A stretch of DNA of 9,129 bases from Candidatus Aenigmatarchaeota archaeon (lineage in GTDB: Archaea > Aenigmatarchaeota > Aenigmatarchaeia > GW2011-AR5), in the NCBI GenBank assembly GCA_018304565.1, contig JAGVVX010000008.1:1-9129 (forward strand), in the 5' to 3' direction. The notes beneath the pieces were generated by a model, which did no database searches, was not told the DNA's origin, and saw only the letters and a program-made list of their open reading frames with translations. How positions within the stretch are numbered: the first letter of the stretch is position 1; each line of letters begins with the position of its first letter. This document shows, piece after piece, positions 5,196 to 9,129 of the stretch. Position numbers and translations under genes: made by a program.

Positions 5196-6914
5196 ATGTG
5201 CGGAATATTCGGGCTGATAAGCCAGGAATTTGTTTCTTCTAGTGATGTGCTCAAGTCGCTGAAACGTTTGGAATATCGTGGATATGATTCTTATGGCATT
5301 GTCACGGATTCCGGACTTTTCGAAAAAGACATCGGAGAGATAAAATTAACAAGTTCTAACAATTGCAATATAGCAATCAGCCAGACGCGCTGGGCCACAC
5401 ACGGAGGCGTGACAAAAGAAAACGCACATCCCCACCACGACTGCACTGGAAATGTCTTGATTGTTCACAACGGCATAATTGAAAACTACATGGATATAAA
5501 AGAAAACCTGCAAACGTTGGGTCACAAATTCCACAGTGAGACAGATTCAGAAGTTATAGCACATTACTTTGAGGAAGGAATCAAAGCACAGAATGTAGAG
5601 GAAACAATATCTAATTTTTTCAATGAGGCAAAAGGCACTTTTTCTGTATTGCTTTTCATAAAAGGCAGCGACAAGCTGTACGCATTCAAGCGCGACTCGC
5701 CTCTTGCAATAGGGATAGGAAATAAAGGGTTTTTCATAGCCAGCGATCCGTATGCCTTTTCTCAGCTCACACAGGATGTAGTTTTTCTTGAAGATGACGA
5801 ATATGTTGTGTTGACAAAATCCAAGTTTTCTATCTTCGATAAAACTGGCAAAGAACTTTTCAGGGAAAAAAATAAAATAGAGTTGCAAAAAGAAGAATCA
5901 AGGGGCAAATACGAACACTTCATGCTTAAAGAAATTCACGAGCAGCCGGAATCTGCAGAGAAGCTGTTAAAGTCTTTGGAGACACAACAAAAAGAAAATC
6001 TGCTTGCAATAGCAGATGCAATAAAGAAGTCTCAAAAGACTATTTTTGTGGCAAGCGGCACAAGCTACTACGCTTCTTTGCTTGGTGTTTACTTTCTTAA
6101 AAAAGCCGGGATTGAATCACAAGCCATGATTGCCTCAGAATTCAAAGACTATGCAAATTGTAATGAGGCTTTGGTTATAGCTTTGTCGCAAAGCGGAGAA
6201 ACTATGGATGTTATAGACGCCTTAAAGCATGCTAAGCAGAGAAGTGCAAGAATAGCAAGCTTCGTTAATGTTCCTTATTCTACCATACAGAGAATGAGCG
6301 ATCTCTCTTTGCAAACAGAAGCAGGGCAGGAGATATGCGTTGCCTCGACAAAGTCTTTCTCAAACCAGATCATCTTGCTGCTAACAATAGCAAAAGAGCT
6401 TGGCTACAAGATTGATTTACGAAAAATTGCAGGCGAAATAAGATCAGTCTTTGCGTTAGAGAACGGCATAAGAACCCTTGCGCATGGCCTGAAAGATAAG
6501 CATGATATCTACATCATTGGAAGAGGCTTGTCTTATCCTGTCTCCAGGGAAATAGCCCTGAAACTCAAGGAGATTTCATACATCCACGCCGAAGGCATGA
6601 TGGGCGGAGAGCTTAAGCATGGTACACTGGCGCTTATAGAAAAAGAAACACCAGTTATTGCATTGATCGACAACAACGAGTCTATAGTTTCAAATGTCAG
6701 GGAAGCTCAAGCACGCGGTGCAGACATAATAGCTATAACAAACAGGAAAGAACGGTTATTCAGGGAAGAGGTCAGATTGCAGGCAGAAAGCGACGCAAGT
6801 TTTGCAATTTTGGCAGCGATAGTCGGCCAGTTGCTTGCATACTATATCGCTAAAGAAAAAGGATTGCCGATAGACAAGCCCAGGAACTTGGCGAAAAGCG
6901 TGACGGTGAAATAG
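5196..6914 (+). CDS. glmS: Glutamine--fructose-6-phosphate aminotransferase (isomerizing)
   Basis: First committed step of hexosamine synthesis: glutamine plus fructose-6-phosphate to glucosamine-6-phosphate. The 572-aa protein has an N-terminal class II glutaminase domain: MCGIFG with nucleophile Cys2, RLEYRGYDSYG (24-34), RWATHGG (65-71), HNGIIENY (91-98) and SETDSEV (114-120). Two SIS domains follow. SIS1 has ASGTSYYA (286-293) and SQSGET (331-336); SIS2 has IGRGLSYPV (441-449), GGELKHGTLAL (470-480) and the invariant C-terminus RNLAKSVTVK (563-572) with the conserved Lys567. All expected catalytic stretches are intact. ATG 5196 is chosen because Cys must be residue 2; the open frame extends upstream into the glmU-like gene but that is out-of-frame overlap. 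The start is one base after the preceding stop, with GGAAGGGCGAG as ribosome site. No glmS ribozyme can fit in a one-base gap. The mutase joining the two enzymes is not in this window. Confidence 0.97.
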   Translation: MCGIFGLISQEFVSSSDVLKSLKRLEYRGYDSYGIVTDSGLFEKDIGEIKLTSSNNCNIAISQTRWATHGGVTKENAHPHHDCTGNVLIVHNGIIENYMDIKENLQTLGHKFHSETDSEVIAHYFEEGIKAQNVEETISNFFNEAKGTFSVLLFIKGSDKLYAFKRDSPLAIGIGNKGFFIASDPYAFSQLTQDVVFLEDDEYVVLTKSKFSIFDKTGKELFREKNKIELQKEESRGKYEHFMLKEIHEQPESAEKLLKSLETQQKENLLAIADAIKKSQKTIFVASGTSYYASLLGVYFLKKAGIESQAMIASEFKDYANCNEALVIALSQSGETMDVIDALKHAKQRSARIASFVNVPYSTIQRMSDLSLQTEAGQEICVASTKSFSNQIILLLTIAKELGYKIDLRKIAGEIRSVFALENGIRTLAHGLKDKHDIYIIGRGLSYPVSREIALKLKEISYIHAEGMMGGELKHGTLALIEKETPVIALIDNNESIVSNVREAQARGADIIAITNRKERLFREEVRLQAESDASFAILAAIVGQLLAYYIAKEKGLPIDKPRNLAKSVTVK

Positions 6915-6935
6915 AAAGAGTATTCGAAATAATTA

Positions 6936-6970
6936 AATTTTTATATTAGTCAAATATAACAATTACTGTG
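6936..6970 (+). promoter_or_regulatory. Promoter of the metallopeptidase gene; T-rich end of glmS transcript
   Basis: TTTTTATATT (6938-6947) is a TATA-like box about 26 bases before ATG 6971, with no Shine-Dalgarno sequence in between, so a leaderless message is predicted. The same T-run, 24 bases after the glmS stop, could also end the glm operon transcript, since archaeal termination relies on T-tracts. Confidence 0.5.
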
Positions 6971-7561
6971 ATGATACCAGAAGTTATCTTCAGATATTCA
7001 TGGTTTTATGACCAGAATTTTAAGAAAATTCATAAAAAAGAGAAGGATTACCCATCACACAAAAATATACTGGACTACATAAAACAAGTTCAAAAATTGT
7101 GGGGAAGGTATGAGAAAGAAATTCTTCATGAGCTTTCTGTAATAACTGGATTGAAATGGAAAGAGAAAAGAATTACCTGTTATGTTGTCGGACGATGCAT
7201 CCCGTTTTCTGATCCTTTGACGCTGCCTGTAATTGAGAAATACCCTGATTATTTTATCGATAACTTGGTTCACGAATTAATACACCAATTATTTACGCAA
7301 AATGGAAATATTGAAAAATCAAAAAGGGCTTGGAATTATATAAACAGGAAGTATAGAGACAAACCATTTAATACAAGAATACACATACCTCTTCATGCAA
7401 TACATTCTCACATTTATCTAAGGTTCTTTAATGAAAAAAGATTAAGTAGGGATATAAAATTAATAAAATTCCTGCCAGAATACAAAAAATCATGGGAAAT
7501 TGTTCGAGAAGAAGGCTACAAAAAAATAATTAGTGAATTCAGGGAAAGAGTAAAAAGTTAA
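6971..7561 (+). CDS. Small HExxH zinc metallopeptidase-like protein
   Basis: A 196-aa protein from ATG 6971 (an adjacent in-frame GTG at 6968 is the alternative). IDNLVHELIHQLF (96-108) contains the HExxH zinc motif: His101, Glu102, His105. A histidine cluster, IHIPLHAIHSHIYLRFF (137-153), lies about 35 residues on and could supply the third ligand. The N-terminal 90 residues are charged and show no family motif. No signal peptide or membrane segment is seen, so it should be cytoplasmic. I do not recognise a named family; the layout resembles small uncharacterised archaeal metallopeptidases. It is AT-rich (positions 7321-7380 hold 17 G/C in 60), like the 2441-3511 cassette and unlike glmS, and appears to be a single-gene unit converging on the DNA ligase gene. 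Substrate and role are unknown. Confidence 0.8.
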   Translation: MIPEVIFRYSWFYDQNFKKIHKKEKDYPSHKNILDYIKQVQKLWGRYEKEILHELSVITGLKWKEKRITCYVVGRCIPFSDPLTLPVIEKYPDYFIDNLVHELIHQLFTQNGNIEKSKRAWNYINRKYRDKPFNTRIHIPLHAIHSHIYLRFFNEKRLSRDIKLIKFLPEYKKSWEIVREEGYKKIISEFRERVKS

Positions 7562-7587
7562 TAAAAGTATTAAACCTGTAATTATAA
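7551..7587 (-). terminator. T-tract end of the ligase transcript in a convergent gap
   Basis: The two genes converge with 26 bases between stops. Read leftwards after the ligase stop, the minus strand runs CTTTTATTAACTTTTTA (7567-7551), two T-tracts as expected of archaeal termination, overlapping the last codons of the metallopeptidase gene. No strong hairpin is present, and the plus strand shows only a pyrimidine-rich stretch at 7591-7606. Confidence 0.35.
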
Positions 7588-9129
7588 TTACCTTCTCCTC
7601 TTCTGCATCTTGAAAAGCTTGTCCATGTCAGCTACAGTATTCACGTCTTCAGGCCCCTTGTCAGCAGGGTCTCTTATTCTGAGCAGCCGGGGAAAGCGCA
7701 GGGCATAACCGCTTTCATATTTTGGCGATCTTTGTATCTCCTCATAGCCGACTTCTACTACAATTCTCGGCTTCAGGCTTACTGTCTTTCCTTCTTCCCC
7801 GGTTATAAGCGGTTTGAGTTGTTTTGTGAGTTGGTCCATCTGGTCCTCTGTCAATCCTGATGCCATTCTTCCCGCTTCTGCAAATTTCCCGCCTTTCTTC
7901 GCAGCGAGTATAAGTGATCCAAGCCATCTGGCGCGCTTGCCTTCACCCCACTCTGCGCCAACCACAACAAGGTCTAATGGCTCTAGGATATCCTTTACCT
8001 TCAGCCAGTATCCAACGCGCCTTCCCGGCTGGTAGCGCGCTTCAAGATTTTTTACAATCACGCCTTCCTGTCCCATCTTTAGTGCATGCTTGTAGAATTT
8101 TTTTGCTTCAGCATAATCTTTCGTTTCAAGGCGGTCCGCAAGCCTGAAATTCTTTGTTTCTTTGACGGTCTTTGCAAGCTGTTGCCATCTTTCCCTTAGT
8201 GGTTTGTCCATCCACGATTCGCCGTTCAGGTAGATGAGGTCGAACAAATTTACTTGAACTGGTATCTCTTTTACCATCCTTTCTATATCATACTTCCTTT
8301 GAATCCTTCGTGAAAGTTCCTGGAAAGGCCGGGGTTTGCCTGACTTATCCACAGCAAGCGCCTCGCCTTCTACAATAGTTTCTTTTGCTTTAACAGACTC
8401 TTTCACAAGTGCAGCAATATCCGGGAACTGCCTTGTCACATCTTCCATCCGGCGCGAGAATATTTTTATTTCATTACCAGATTTGTGGACTTGCACCCTA
8501 AAGCCATCATATTTCCATTCGAGCAGCGACTGTTCAAATTCTTCCATTGCTTCCTTCAAGTCAGGCGCGCGATCAGCAAGCATGACACGCACAGGTTTCC
8601 CAATTTGTATCTCTCCCTTCAGTCTGCCGTTTTTTGCAAGCACTGCTATTTGGCCATAATCGCCTACAAAGTCGAATACACGTTCAACTTCTTTCACGTC
8701 CTTCCCGAAAGCAGCGCCTATGGCGTCACGCACAATGCCTGCAGCAACGCCTATGCGCATTTCGCTTAATATTGTGCGCACAATATATTTTGCTTCTGCC
8801 GCTTCTGCCGATGAAAGTAACTCAGCAATAAGCAGGATCTTTTTTTCCTGGCTTCCTGCACCGCCTATCTCAGGGAGCTTTCTCAAATTTTCAAATACCT
8901 TTTCGACACTCAATTCTCTTTTTCCCAGAGTTGATTGCTTTCTGTTTTTTAGGAATTGTTCTGCAGTCAGGCCTAAATCTCCTGTCTCTTTGTATTTTTT
9001 TGTTATTTGTGTGTCTGTTGTACCTGATACGCGGGCAATGACGCGTTTCATCATTTCGCCGGCTATACCTAATTCAAGCGCCCCTGAAGGAAATTCAGTT
9101 CCCATAGATAACAAAACGACTTTCGGTAG
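7588..9129 (-). CDS. lig: ATP-dependent DNA ligase, 5' end beyond right edge
   Basis: Archaeal/eukaryal type I DNA ligase, sealing nicks in replication and repair. Counting from an internal TTG at 9114, the nucleotidyltransfer motifs are complete: motif I EWKYDGFR (199-206) with adenylated Lys201; FSRRMEDVT (219-227); VEGEALAVD (248-256); FDLIYLNGE (291-299); motif IV EGVIVK (350-355); motif V WLKVK (370-374); and, in the OB-fold domain, the RFPRLLRIRDPADK stretch equivalent to motif VI. Residues 1-185 belong to the helical DNA-binding domain. The frame stays open past 9114 to the window edge (LPKVVLLSMG...), and family members begin some tens of residues earlier, so neither TTG 9114 nor ATG 9105 is the true start: the gene is partial. 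The C-terminus ends in a basic KMQKRRR tail. No frameshift is seen. Confidence 0.95.
   Translation of the reverse strand, partial: LPKVVLLSMGTEFPSGALELGIAGEMMKRVIARVSGTTDTQITKKYKETGDLGLTAEQFLKNRKQSTLGKRELSVEKVFENLRKLPEIGGAGSQEKKILLIAELLSSAEAAEAKYIVRTILSEMRIGVAAGIVRDAIGAAFGKDVKEVERVFDFVGDYGQIAVLAKNGRLKGEIQIGKPVRVMLADRAPDLKEAMEEFEQSLLEWKYDGFRVQVHKSGNEIKIFSRRMEDVTRQFPDIAALVKESVKAKETIVEGEALAVDKSGKPRPFQELSRRIQRKYDIERMVKEIPVQVNLFDLIYLNGESWMDKPLRERWQQLAKTVKETKNFRLADRLETKDYAEAKKFYKHALKMGQEGVIVKNLEARYQPGRRVGYWLKVKDILEPLDLVVVGAEWGEGKRARWLGSLILAAKKGGKFAEAGRMASGLTEDQMDQLTKQLKPLITGEEGKTVSLKPRIVVEVGYEEIQRSPKYESGYALRFPRLLRIRDPADKGPEDVNTVADMDKLFKMQKRRR

Noticed and set aside
5190..5196. glmS ribozyme upstream of glmS
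   Set aside because: Only one base separates the two genes and no such RNA fold can fit; it is also a bacterial element.
9105..9114. Ligase start at TTG 9114 or ATG 9105
   Set aside because: The frame is open to the window edge with family-like residues before these codons, and the N-terminal DNA-binding domain would be short.

Overview
The window looks like chromosomal DNA of an archaeon, probably an uncultured lineage. Evidence: a complete transcription factor B gene (zinc ribbon plus two cyclin folds), an archaeal/eukaryal-type ATP-dependent DNA ligase, a GlmU-like enzyme of the archaeal dual-function type, and TATA-like boxes about 25 bases before several starts. Some genes look leaderless; others carry a GGTG Shine-Dalgarno sequence. 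I cannot place it more precisely; a DPANN-type lineage is only a guess.

Layout. 1-47 (-): first 15 codons of a gene that leaves the window. 48-222: its upstream region, with two related small palindromes. 223-1203 (-): multi-pass membrane protein of the LPG-synthase-TM/flippase-like family. 1204-1399: divergent spacer with a bipartite inverted repeat and promoters for both sides. 1400-2332 (+): tfb. 2441-3511 (+): an AT-rich three-gene cassette made of two small acidic proteins (59 and 66 aa) that resemble each other and a 219-aa protein with the His/Cys dyad of the caspase/CHAT/gingipain fold. 3538-3858 (+): a winged-helix regulator. 3869-3975: two related imperfect hairpin units whose stems differ by compensatory changes, resembling IS200/IS605 ends or REP elements; no transposase is present. 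4040-6914 (+): glmU-like and glmS genes one base apart, preceded by a leaderless-type promoter. 6971-7561 (+): AT-rich gene for a small HExxH zinc metallopeptidase. 7588-9129 (-): ATP-dependent DNA ligase, convergent with the previous gene and cut by the right edge.

How the genes work together. GlmS makes glucosamine-6-phosphate and the GlmU-like enzyme acts on glucosamine-1-phosphate, giving UDP-GlcNAc for N-glycans and envelope sugars; the intervening mutase is not here. TFB and ligase are information-processing genes with no evident link to their neighbours. The part most likely to be undescribed is the 2441-3511 cassette: a putative cysteine peptidase co-directional with two small paralogue-like proteins and followed by a DNA-binding regulator. 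Its layout suggests a regulated proteolytic (defence, stress or toxin-like) module. That is inference; only the dyad, gene order, spacing and composition are seen directly.
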